DNA from: Poindextera sp036494815
GTDB lineage: Bacteria > Pseudomonadota > Alphaproteobacteria > Caulobacterales > Caulobacteraceae
NCBI GenBank assembly: GCA_036494815.1
Contig: DASXNV010000092.1
Location: forward strand, 1-50,223
Length of the DNA stretch: 50,223 bases
Direction of reading: 5' to 3'
Made by a program: the position numbers and the translations under genes. How positions within the stretch are numbered: the first letter of the stretch is position 1; each line of letters starts with the position of its first letter. A model generated the notes under the pieces. That model saw only the letters and a program-made list of their open reading frames with translations. It was not told the origin of the DNA and did not search any database. Positions 39,748 through 47,530 of the stretch are shown here, piece after piece.

Positions 39748-42150
39748 CTAGAACATCACCTTGGCCATGACCCCGACCGTCCTGGGCCGCAGGGTATAGC
39801 CCTCGATCACCGTATTGATCTCAGGATGCTGGATGATCGCTTGATTGTCGAAGAGGTTCTTGGCGTAGAGCGACAACTCATAGGCCCCGTGACTGACCGC
39901 TACATTCAAATTGGCGACGCCGTAGCCGGGATTGTTGTAGTTGGAATTGGTCACCGTGTAGCTGCCGTGAGAACTGCCGGTATAGGCGTATTCGGCACGC
40001 GCATTGAGCCTGAAATCGCCGGGAAGCGTGGCGCTGTAAGCGGCGCCGGCGGTCGCCGTCACGTCCGGCACGTCGATCAATTGCTGGCCCACGGCCACGG
40101 TGGTGGGATTGTTGGTCCGGGTGATCTCGGAGTGATTGGCGGCCAGGGACAGGGTCAGTTTCAGGCTGTCGGTGAGGTTGGCGACGGCCTCGGCCTCGCC
40201 GCCATAGATGGTCGCGTCGCCCACATTGCTGGTGAAATAGTAACCGCAGGTCGGCAGGTAGATCTCCTGCTGAATATTGGTCCAGTTTGTGTAGTAGCCG
40301 GCGAAATTCAGCGAGACCCTGTTGTCCAAAAAGCGGTTCTTGGATCCCAGTTCATAGGTCCACAGGCTATCGGAGGCGAACTTGATCGGCTGGCTTGTCT
40401 GGCCGATGGCGGCGAAGTCGCCCGCGCATACCGAGGTCGGACCATAGACGATCGGACCGGTCGGCCCGCCGAGGCGAAAGCCCTTGCCCACCGAGGCGTA
40501 GACGGTGCTCTCCTTGTCCAGGTCGTGGGATAGGGTCGCCTTGGGGGTGAAGTCGGTAAAGCTGGAGGACTGGTTGTAAGGGTTGATATTGCCGATCTGG
40601 TAGAAGCCGATCTCGGTGGAGACGAAATCTTCCTTTGCAGTGACGAAGCGGCCGCCAAGACCCACATGCCAAGTTTTGAGGAAGTCGTAGTCGGCCTGAC
40701 CGAACACCGCGCCCTGCTGCTCATGATAGGTGCGGTTGTCCGCCTCGTCGATATCGTTGGGAAACAGGGTGATCCCCGGCCCGCCGAACGTTGAGCCTAC
40801 GAGCGATTGCTCCATAGGCATGCCGTAGATGCTTTGGAAGGTGGTGTTGATCCCCGGGATCTGCTGGAAATCGATATTGTGGACGTTCTGGTCCGCGAAA
40901 TAGATCCCCGCCACCCACTTCAACGCGTGCTTTTCGTCGTCGGACGATGACAGGCGAAACTCCTGGCTGATCTGCTGGTAGCGGGTGCGGTAGTGCACTC
41001 GCGAAGGCAGGTTGGCGATGATGGAGTCATTCTGCGGCTGGAACTGCGGATAGAGGGGATCCAGGAAGAACAGGGCGAAGGCGGTGCTGTTGAAATAGGT
41101 CCCGTCTTCCTGGCGGTCGTACTGGCGACGGAACAGGCCGGTGATCGAGGTCAGGTCCGCCCAGCCCAGGCCCTTGCGAATCGACAGGCTCCCCAGAGTA
41201 AGGGTGTCGGAACTGTGCTCCTGCACCTGCTTGTCCTGGTTATAGAGGCCGAGACTGGGGTAGAAGGCGCCATTTTCGCCGTCCGTGACCTTCTGGAAGA
41301 AAAAGCCGGGTGTGATGGTCAGGTCATCACCCGGGGTGAACTTGCCGATCAGGTGAAAGGTCTGGCCGCGCTCGGCGTTGACGCCCTTCTTCTTGAGGCC
41401 CGTCTCCTGTCCGAGCGTCTGGCCGTAGTTGTTTATATAGCCGCTGTCGTCGGTGAGGCTGAAACTACCGCGCAAGGCGAAGACGCCGGGGATGATCGGC
41501 GCATTGAGCATGCCGCTGCCCGCATAGTTGGCTGCACCGTGCTCAGTATAGGACACGTCGCTGGTGGCCTCGCCGCTGTAACGGTCCATATTCGGCGCCT
41601 GCGAAATGAAGCGGATGGTGCCGCCCTCGGAACTCGCGCCCCACAAGGTGCCTTGCGGGCCGCGCAACACTTCGATGCGATCCAGGTCAGGCAGCCGCGG
41701 CTCAGCGGAACCATCGTGATAGAGGTTCACGACCGTGATCGACACATCGTCGAGATACATGCCCACCGTCGCCTGGCCCGCGGTCGAACTCACGCCGCGG
41801 ATCGAGATATTGTCACGACCCTCGGCGCCATTGAGGGTGTTGAAGGCGACATTGGGCGCGACACGGGTGATGTCCTCCAAACCGACGACATGCTCTGCCT
41901 GAAGCGCGCCGCCCGACAGGGCCGAAACGCTGATCGGCACTGACTTGATATCCTCCGACCGTTTCTGCGCGGTGACCACGATCTCGGTGGCGGCGATGGC
42001 GCTGTCGCTCGCCGCTGGAGCCGCTGCATCGGCGGCTGCGCTCGCCGGCGCGGCGACGGCGGATGCGGCGCCCAATACCAGCCAGGAGGCCAGGGCCAGA
42101 TAGGCCGGGCGGCGACGCGCGCAGGTTTGTAGGGCGGTCGGTTGGTTCAT
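39748..42150 (-). CDS. TonB-dependent receptor of the guanidine cluster
   Basis: An 800-residue outer-membrane receptor. After the signal peptide and an alanine-rich linker comes IVVTAQKRSEDIKSVPISVS, then the plug (LEDITRVAPNVAFNTLNG, NISIRGVSSTAGQATVGMYL, RIEVLRGPQGTLWGASSEGG, TIRFISQAP) and a beta-barrel ending RPRTVGVMAKVMF. It is of the group often annotated iron-complex receptor, but the substrate is not shown by sequence. It lies 92 bases upstream of the NikR-like gene on the same strand. Its promoter region carries an operator (42266-42293) nearly identical to that of the ABC operon, so it belongs to the same regulon and may bring the same compound, or a carrier of it, across the outer membrane. 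Confidence 0.93.
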   Translation of the reverse strand: MNQPTALQTCARRRPAYLALASWLVLGAASAVAAPASAAADAAAPAASDSAIAATEIVVTAQKRSEDIKSVPISVSALSGGALQAEHVVGLEDITRVAPNVAFNTLNGAEGRDNISIRGVSSTAGQATVGMYLDDVSITVVNLYHDGSAEPRLPDLDRIEVLRGPQGTLWGASSEGGTIRFISQAPNMDRYSGEATSDVSYTEHGAANYAGSGMLNAPIIPGVFALRGSFSLTDDSGYINNYGQTLGQETGLKKKGVNAERGQTFHLIGKFTPGDDLTITPGFFFQKVTDGENGAFYPSLGLYNQDKQVQEHSSDTLTLGSLSIRKGLGWADLTSITGLFRRQYDRQEDGTYFNSTAFALFFLDPLYPQFQPQNDSIIANLPSRVHYRTRYQQISQEFRLSSSDDEKHALKWVAGIYFADQNVHNIDFQQIPGINTTFQSIYGMPMEQSLVGSTFGGPGITLFPNDIDEADNRTYHEQQGAVFGQADYDFLKTWHVGLGGRFVTAKEDFVSTEIGFYQIGNINPYNQSSSFTDFTPKATLSHDLDKESTVYASVGKGFRLGGPTGPIVYGPTSVCAGDFAAIGQTSQPIKFASDSLWTYELGSKNRFLDNRVSLNFAGYYTNWTNIQQEIYLPTCGYYFTSNVGDATIYGGEAEAVANLTDSLKLTLSLAANHSEITRTNNPTTVAVGQQLIDVPDVTATAGAAYSATLPGDFRLNARAEYAYTGSSHGSYTVTNSNYNNPGYGVANLNVAVSHGAYELSLYAKNLFDNQAIIQHPEINTVIEGYTLRPRTVGVMAKVMF

Positions 42151-42265
42151 GGCGGCGGTCCCCAGTCCGTTCGATAATCGTCGACGGGACCAGTCAGGAG
42201 TTTCCGGACGGGCGCATGGAAGGCGCGTTCACGGGTCACCACCGACGATTGATCCAATCGAGACA

Positions 42266-42293
42266 GTATTACGAACTGATCATTTCGTAATAA
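42266..42293. promoter_or_regulatory. NikR-type operator before the TonB receptor
   Basis: GTATTA-N16-TAATAA, with inner perfect arms TATTACGA and TCGTAATA, lies about 115 bases before the receptor ATG. It differs from the ABC operon site only in the last base of the right half. Confidence 0.7.
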
Positions 42294-43226
42294 TCTAGTG
42301 AGACGCGGCGGGCCACAGCCAAGATTGTGCAAGCGCCTTGAATTTGGGCGCCGTCACCGTTGCCGAGACGAGAAAAGCCACAATTGCGAAGGCCGATCTT
42401 CAAGCTGGCGGCCAAGCCATCAAGACCTGGCCCGGCGGGGAGCGTGCACATGTTCAGCTGGACGTCGTCGAAGCGACGAGCTGCGGCGCTCCCAAGCGCC
42501 TACGCCAATCGTTCGCGGCCTATTGGACGCCAGTCATTTCGACAGAGACTGCCGACCGTTGGAGTCTGGATCAGATCCCGTTGCGCGATTGGCCACTGGC
42601 ATGCGAGCGGCCGGCCGCGGCGCCTGACCGGGCCAGACTCTCGGGCCGATGCCAGCGCCCGCCTTTGCAAGGCGGGCCAGCGCATCGCGTATCGCCGGCG
42701 ATAAAGTCAAGGGAGCCCTCCAAACGCCCTACCCGTGGCCAAGGTCCTATAGGGTTGGCGCCGGATCGCAATGACGCCAGAGGGCCATTGGCGGCGAGGC
42801 GATGGGTTTGACGGCGTTGTGGTGCTCGCTGCCAATTTTGGAGCCACTTCGAGCCCGTTGACTGTTCGCGCAGCGGCATCCGTGGCGAAGGATGTTCGTT
42901 TAGAAAAGAGTTGGATCAGGCCGGTTTTGGCGACGCAACGACCGCCTTTGGCCAATGGCCTGTTTTGAGTTCTCCACTATAGTGACCGGTACTGTTGAGC
43001 CCCTGCCCCGCATGCCCAACGGCGATGATGCGTCACTATTTGCCACTGCGCCGCCGATCGCGGCATGACCGCTTCGGCGATAGTTGGTTCGGCCGAGCTT
43101 CATCCCCCGCTATGCCTGGAATCGGCGAGCGCCAGCTCGGCGAAGCCGGCGGCGAGTTAGGGCTCGCGCGCCGCAGACCGATCGAGAAGCGTTGCGGCCG
43201 GTGAGCGTTGACCATAGCGTGGCTGT
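42294..43226. other. Gap of about 930 bases without a recognised gene
   Basis: Several short open frames exist on both strands but none has recognisable motifs or consistent coding character. The only features noted are a small palindrome around GGCCAATGGCC (near 42952-42962) and, at 42984-42999, a near copy of the 16-base stretch at 25019-25034. The region may be old decayed sequence. Confidence 0.4.
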
Positions 43227-44384
43227 ATGTCGAGCATCCAGCCGTCCCAAGTCCATAGCCCCGTTCGCGCCGCGGCGCCGGACCTCACCGCCCAGGGCAG
43301 ACCGCACTATGAAGTGCTCGACGGCCTGCGTGGCACTGCCGCGGTGATGATCGTGCTCTTTCATATCATGGGTATGCCGATCGCCTGGGTCGACAAGGGC
43401 CAGGGACTGCACCACGCTGCGATGGCCGTCGATTTCTTCTTCGGCCTGTCCGGTTTCGTGATCGCTTACGCCTATGACAGGCGCTGGAAGACGATGTCGG
43501 TCCGCGAATTCGTCCTCATTCGCCTGATCCGTCTGCATCCGCTGGTGCTTTTGGGGGCCGCGCTCGGCCTGATCAGCTTCCTCATCGATCCGTTCGCGGC
43601 CAATCAGAAGCTGATTTCGCTGCCCATCGTGCTGGGCGACTTCGCGCTGGCTTGCCTTCTACTGCCCTATCCGCCTCTGCCCAACCGCTGGACCGACACC
43701 CACAGCCTGAATTCCCCGGCCTGGTCGCTGCTGCAGGAATATGTCGGCAACCTCGCCTACGCCCTGGTGCTGCGGCGGCTGGGGACGCGGACCCTGGGCG
43801 CAGTGGTCGCCGTGGCCGCGGCGATGCTGCTGTGGCTCCTTTGGCAATCGAACTCCATCGACCTCGGCTCCGACTGGACGACGCTGTGGCTTGGTTCGAT
43901 ACGGATGGCCTTTTCGTTCACCATGGGTCTGTGGATCTACCGGATGCGCGATCGCGCGCCAAAGTTCCGGTTGGGCTGGGGCGTACTGAGTGCGGCACTG
44001 GTGCTCATCTTCGCCCTGCCGCTGGTCCCGCAGTCCATCCCGCACGGCAACGGCCTGCTCGAGGCCGCCGTCGCCATGGTGTTTTTCCCGGCGATCATCC
44101 TTTGTGGCGCCCATTCCCAAATCGGCAGGGCCGAGTTGGCGCTGTGCAAGTTCGCGGGCCGTATCTCCTATCCGCTCTACATCCTGCATTACCCGTTCCT
44201 GTTGATTTACATGAATTTTGTCACCTTCCGCAAACCTTCGGCCCCGGTCACCCACCTGCTGGCGGCCGGGTCGTTCATGCTGGTGGTCGCTGTCGCTTGG
44301 CTGGCGCTGAATCTATACGACGAGCCCGTGCGGCGCCGGCTGAAGGTGAGGAGACCGTCGACCACGCTCGTCCCGCGCCCCTGA
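43227..44384 (+). CDS. Acyltransferase 3 family membrane protein
   Basis: A 385-residue integral membrane acyltransferase of the OafA/YrhL (acyltransferase 3) type, which O-acylates sugars of surface polysaccharides or other acceptors. Clear marks are YEVLDGLRGTAAVMIVLFH with the conserved arginine and histidine, FFFGLSGFVIAYAYDRRW, FVLIRLIRLHPLVLLGA and SPAWSLLQEYVGNLAYAL; about ten hydrophobic segments follow one another. The ATG at 43227 has no strong ribosome site. It stands alone on its strand and converges on the VOC gene. Confidence 0.9.
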   Translation: MSSIQPSQVHSPVRAAAPDLTAQGRPHYEVLDGLRGTAAVMIVLFHIMGMPIAWVDKGQGLHHAAMAVDFFFGLSGFVIAYAYDRRWKTMSVREFVLIRLIRLHPLVLLGAALGLISFLIDPFAANQKLISLPIVLGDFALACLLLPYPPLPNRWTDTHSLNSPAWSLLQEYVGNLAYALVLRRLGTRTLGAVVAVAAAMLLWLLWQSNSIDLGSDWTTLWLGSIRMAFSFTMGLWIYRMRDRAPKFRLGWGVLSAALVLIFALPLVPQSIPHGNGLLEAAVAMVFFPAIILCGAHSQIGRAELALCKFAGRISYPLYILHYPFLLIYMNFVTFRKPSAPVTHLLAAGSFMLVVAVAWLALNLYDEPVRRRLKVRRPSTTLVPRP

Positions 44385-44501
44385 AACGGAGCAAGGTCGT
44401 CCGCTTGCAATAGGCGGGTCGGCGCCCCCTCCCCTGGCGGTCGGCATGACCGGTGGGCTGCCGCGCGCCACTTTACGGCGCAGCCACGAGCTCGTTGCCC
44501 G

Positions 44502-44885
44502 TCAGCCAGTGATTTCAATGCGAGCGCCATCTGGCATGAAGATGACAGCTTCGTAGAAACCGTCACCAGTCATTCGCGGCGCCGACAGGAGCACGCCATC
44601 GGCTTTGCAGCGGGCCGCCAGCGCATCGACGGCTGTCGCATCACCAAGTGATATTGCAATGTGGTCCCATCCAACTCGCTCTTCGGAATCACGGCCGGCG
44701 ATCCACGGCCCAGTCATCAGCTCGATCCGGTCATTTCCGTTCGGAAGCATCACGAAACGTGAGACAAAGCCGGGCCGCCGCGCGCTGTGGTAAGGATCGC
44801 TGATCGTGGCGTCGAAGTAACGCCGAAAGAACTCCGCTGCTTCTTCGAGATCGCGTGTCCAAAGAGCGACATGGGCGAGATGCAT
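44502..44885 (-). CDS. VOC-family (glyoxalase/bleomycin-resistance-like) protein
   Basis: A 127-residue protein made of two beta-alpha-beta-beta-beta units of the vicinal-oxygen-chelate fold. The likely metal ligands are H5 in MHLAHVALWT, a glutamate in DRIELMTG, a histidine in GWDHIAISLG and the final glutamate in ARIEITG. Members include glyoxalase I and thiol-transfer enzymes; length and motif order resemble lactoylglutathione lyase-like proteins, but the reaction is not certain. It is a single-gene unit between the convergent acyltransferase and a stretch of decayed sequence. Confidence 0.88.
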   Translation of the reverse strand: MHLAHVALWTRDLEEAAEFFRRYFDATISDPYHSARRPGFVSRFVMLPNGNDRIELMTGPWIAGRDSEERVGWDHIAISLGDATAVDALAARCKADGVLLSAPRMTGDGFYEAVIFMPDGARIEITG

Positions 44886-45105
44886 TGCCGTCCTTTCAAC
44901 AACGGCGAGACGTGAGCCACGCTAAGACGGGCTCGTGGTTCCCATTCAGCCTCTGAAATCGCCCGACTTCGCCGTAGACGGTCATGGTGATGAAGCTAAT
45001 CGTTGGCATGAGGAACACAATGTCCAATCGCCGCCGACTTGGTCTGAAGCGGGGTCGATTCTCCCGGTTGTCTCAAGGCGTCCCTAGCTTATCCGCCAGC
45101 CACGG

Positions 45106-45362
45106 CTAAATCCCCCCGTCCACGCTCAGCCAGCCTTACCGGAGTCCAGTTCGCACGAGACTGCGTCCACCAGAGCGGCGGCGCTACAGGCCGTCTCTGC
45201 GATCGGAACCGACTGGACATCCTCTTTGCGTTTGGTCGCGGTGACCATCGCCTCCTCGATCGCGGTGGAATTCGGGGACGGCGCGGCCGCAGCCTGCTGC
45301 CCGCCGAGCATTGCAACGCCGATCAGGCCGCAGGAAAAACTCCTGACGCCCGCCGTTTTCAT
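45106..45362 (-). pseudogene. TonB-dependent receptor N-terminus joined to an SDR C-terminal tail
   Basis: The frame from ATG 45360-45362 (GGGAGGGAACAGG upstream) encodes a signal peptide and IEEAMVTATKRKEDVQSVPI, the start of a TonB receptor much like that at 42150, but it stops after about 78 residues at 45126 with no plug or barrel. Directly behind, in another frame, the minus strand reads GWLSVDGGI then stop (45106-45135), the classic last residues of a short-chain dehydrogenase. The two ends look fused by a deletion that removed everything between. Not functional as a receptor. Confidence 0.65.
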
Positions 45363-45436
45363 GGCCTGTTCCCTCCCCCCTTTTTGCGCGCCGGATTTCC
45401 CCACCGCGTCGTTTGACAAAACATAGAGGGACCTAG

Positions 45437-45465
45437 GGTGACTTACGTCACCTTTGTTACGTAAC
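45437..45465. promoter_or_regulatory. Crp/Fnr-like site and second palindrome before the Crp/Fnr gene
   Basis: GGTGA-N6-TCACC (45437-45452) has the half-sites and spacing of Crp/Fnr-type operators. A perfect GTTACGTAAC (45456-45465) follows, six bases before an ATG at 45471. The two share TTACGT. The site lies between the divergent Crp/Fnr gene and the TonB-receptor remnant. Confidence 0.5.
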
Positions 45466-45517
45466 GGCCGATGAAAAACGATCGACTGAAGGCTTTGGAG
45501 ATCCTGGCGTACGCCCC

Positions 45518-46180
45518 GTGGCTGAAGGGGCGGCGCCGGGATTGCCGGAAATGCTGGTGAAGGAGGGTCGGCTCGAGCACTATCCAGCGGGGCGATGGCG
45601 TCAGGCGGCCGGCGACCCAGGCAAGGGCGTCACGGTGATTGTCGAAGGCGTGGTCGCACTCTATTGCAAGGGTTCGGCGAACCAGGTCGTCCAATTCAGC
45701 CAGGTCGGCCCCGGCGCCGCTTTTGGCCACCCCCTATCCACCGGCAGCGCATGGAACGTCACGGCGGTCTGCATCGAGCCGACGCTGCCGCCCAGCGTCT
45801 CGCAGTCCGCGATCCAGCGACTGCGTGAGACCGAGTCAGATCTCCTCGCGGCGGCGGCGCGGTTGGCCTATCTCAGCGCCCGAACCATGCTGCAACAGAT
45901 CGCCGACCTGATCGGCCTGCCGGCGCGACAGCGCCTGGCCTTATCCCTCCTGCAGTTAGGCAAAGGCAAGGGGCGGGGTTGGATCACCATTGGGCAGGGC
46001 GGCCTGGCGGAAATGATCGGCGTGACCCGCAAGTCCGCGAGCCAATTTCTGACCGAGTTCGAGCGCGAGGGCTGGATCGAGCTCGGCCGCAACCGGCCAA
46101 AGATCCTCAACCGATCCGAACTCACGCGGGCGCTCCAGGGCGGCGACGAGATCGAAGCCCCCAACCGCGCCAGCGTCTGA
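45518..46180 (+). CDS. Crp/Fnr-family regulator, probable frameshift at the N-terminus
   Basis: A 220-residue regulator with a cyclic-nucleotide-binding-like domain (about 15-110; VTVIVEGVVALYCKG, VVQFSQVGPGAAFG) and a C-terminal helix-turn-helix (ITIGQGGLAEMIGVTRKSAS then QFLTEFEREGWIEL). No conserved haem or cluster cysteines are seen. The frame as given begins with GTG at 45518. However, a different frame from ATG 45471 encodes MKNDRLKALEILAYAPWLKG, the usual N-terminal helix of this family, and would join this frame if one G were added in the G-run at about 45532-45535. Either a sequencing error or a real frameshift has split the gene. Confidence 0.8.
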   Translation: MAEGAAPGLPEMLVKEGRLEHYPAGRWRQAAGDPGKGVTVIVEGVVALYCKGSANQVVQFSQVGPGAAFGHPLSTGSAWNVTAVCIEPTLPPSVSQSAIQRLRETESDLLAAAARLAYLSARTMLQQIADLIGLPARQRLALSLLQLGKGKGRGWITIGQGGLAEMIGVTRKSASQFLTEFEREGWIELGRNRPKILNRSELTRALQGGDEIEAPNRASV

Positions 46181-46195
46181 GGTAGGAGAGCAGGC

Positions 46196-46909
46196 TCAGA
46201 CCAAGCTACCACCGCCGTCGACCCGCACGACTTGGCCGGTCACATAGGTGGCGCGCATCAGGTAGAGGTAGGCCTCGGCAGCCTCCTCGACGGTTCCGCC
46301 GCGCGGTAGCGGCAGGTTGGCGGTGTAGCCTTTGATCGCGGCCTCGCCCATGGTCTGTATTTGCTCGCTCATGATCAGGCCCAGGCAAACAGCGTTGACC
46401 CGAATGGGCGCCAAGTCGCGCGCGAGGCCCATGGCCAGACCCTCGGTCGTATTGGCTGAGGCCGTGGTCATGGGCGCGCCCGGCATCGGCCGGTGCGCCA
46501 GCATACCGCCGGTCAAGGTGATCGATCCGTCCTTGGCGATCTGACGGATCGCGTATTTTGCAGCCCGGGCGGCGCCCCAGAACCGTACTTCCATTCGGGC
46601 CTTGCTGGCCTCGACGTCGAGATCGCGGGTCGGGCCGAACATGTGGCCCCAATCGCCGGCGGTGAAGACCAGATGGTCGAACGGTCCGACCGCCTCGAAG
46701 AAGGTGGCGACCGAAGCCTCGTCCTTCACATCTACGGTCTGACCCTTGGCGCCCCGACCGAGTTTCTTGGCAGCCGCTTCGATACGTGGCGCCTGGCTGG
46801 AGCCGACGACGACATCGGCGCCGGCCTCAAGCGCCGCTGCGGCCACCGCAAAGCCGACGCCCGACGCACCGCCGATCACCACTACTTTTGCTCCGTCCAG
46901 CTTCGCCAT
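46196..46909 (-). CDS. Short-chain dehydrogenase/reductase-like protein without YxxxK
   Basis: A 237-residue Rossmann-fold protein with the cofactor loop VIGGASGVGFAVAAAA (TGxxxGxG-like), the second-strand VGSSQAPR, an NAG-like FTAGDWGH, and the SDR ending VTGQVVRVDGGGSLV. At the place of the catalytic Tyr-x3-Lys it reads TTASANTTEGL, so both residues are absent, as in a known SDR subgroup. It may be a reductase with altered mechanism or a binding protein. The start at 46907-46909 has AAGGGG upstream; the frame runs on to 47059 through a perfect palindrome and is not used. It converges on the Crp/Fnr gene. Confidence 0.88.
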   Translation of the reverse strand: MAKLDGAKVVVIGGASGVGFAVAAAALEAGADVVVGSSQAPRIEAAAKKLGRGAKGQTVDVKDEASVATFFEAVGPFDHLVFTAGDWGHMFGPTRDLDVEASKARMEVRFWGAARAAKYAIRQIAKDGSITLTGGMLAHRPMPGAPMTTASANTTEGLAMGLARDLAPIRVNAVCLGLIMSEQIQTMGEAAIKGYTANLPLPRGGTVEEAAEAYLYLMRATYVTGQVVRVDGGGSLV

Positions 46910-46972
46910 GATCTTGCCCCTTGTGTGATTGGGAAGAGGTAGTCCTAACAGCGGCCCGGCAAAAGGGCGGAG

Positions 46973-46988
46973 CCCATACCGGTATGGG
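46973..46988. promoter_or_regulatory. 16-bp perfect palindrome upstream of the SDR gene
   Basis: CCCATACCGGTATGGG is fully symmetric and lies 64 bases before the SDR start, where an operator would be expected. No TetR- or MarR-type regulator is next to it; the binding protein is unknown. Confidence 0.5.
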
Positions 46989-47174
46989 AACCACCCCGAG
47001 GATCGGGCAGGATGAACGGCCGCAATGGTGGACCGGGCCAACGCAATCCCAACGACCAAGGCTAGGCTAGCCAGATGCGAACCACGGCATCAGCTTGTGT
47101 GGCTGAAAGCCACCCTCCCTTGCCGCGCCGAAACACACCCAGTTTCGGCCAAAGCGCCGAAATAACTACGCCTC

Positions 47175-47290
47175 CTTACCGATCGGGAAGAATTCTGGGC
47201 CGGTTGCTATGTTTCGACATAGATCTTACCGATCGGGAAGAATGGCTGTTGAATTCAGGCCTAAGCTGTGCGATCTTACCGATCGGTAAG
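47175..47290. promoter_or_regulatory. Three hipBA operators spaced 50 bp apart
   Basis: CTTACCGATCGGTAAG is perfect at 47275-47290 and occurs with one changed base (GGGAAG in the right arm) at 47175-47190 and 47225-47240. Start-to-start spacing is exactly 50 bp each time. The last copy ends three bases before the hipB ATG. These are probable HipB sites with room for cooperative binding and DNA bending. Confidence 0.8.
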
Positions 47291-47293
47291 AAA

Positions 47294-47530
47294 ATGACAC
47301 CTATCCGCACCGCCGCTGACTTTGGAACCACGCTGGCGCGGGCTCGCCGCAGCCTGGGCCTGACCCAAAGGGAACTGGCCCTCGCCATTGGCGTGGGAGA
47401 GCGGTTCATCGTCGACCTTGAGGCCGGCAAGCCGACCGCCCAACTCGGCAAGGCCCTGGCGGCCGCGCATGCGGCGGGAATGCAACTGGCCGATATTAGC
47501 GCGCCAACGACCCAGGCGGATCGAACGTGA
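47294..47530 (+). CDS. hipB: HipB-like antitoxin / transcriptional repressor
   Basis: A 78-residue XRE-type helix-turn-helix protein: DFGTTLARARRSLGLTQREL, ALAIGVGERFIVDLEAGKPT, then LGKALAAAHAAGMQL, the layout of HipB. It should neutralise HipA and repress the pair at the three palindromes just upstream. The ATG at 47294 lies three bases behind the last palindrome; the in-frame extension to 47075 would run through all three operators and is rejected. Its stop overlaps the hipA GTG start (GTGA). Confidence 0.88.
   Translation: MTPIRTAADFGTTLARARRSLGLTQRELALAIGVGERFIVDLEAGKPTAQLGKALAAAHAAGMQLADISAPTTQADRT

Noticed and set aside
40993..41943. Long plus-strand frame opposite the TonB receptor
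   Set aside because: It is a typical antisense shadow in GC-rich DNA; similar frames lie opposite most genes here (for example 7273-7869, 39218-39751 and 35406-36449).
42338..42811. Gene or transposase remnant in the long gap after the TonB receptor
   Set aside because: The translated frames show no motif of a known family and no terminal inverted repeats or target duplication were seen.
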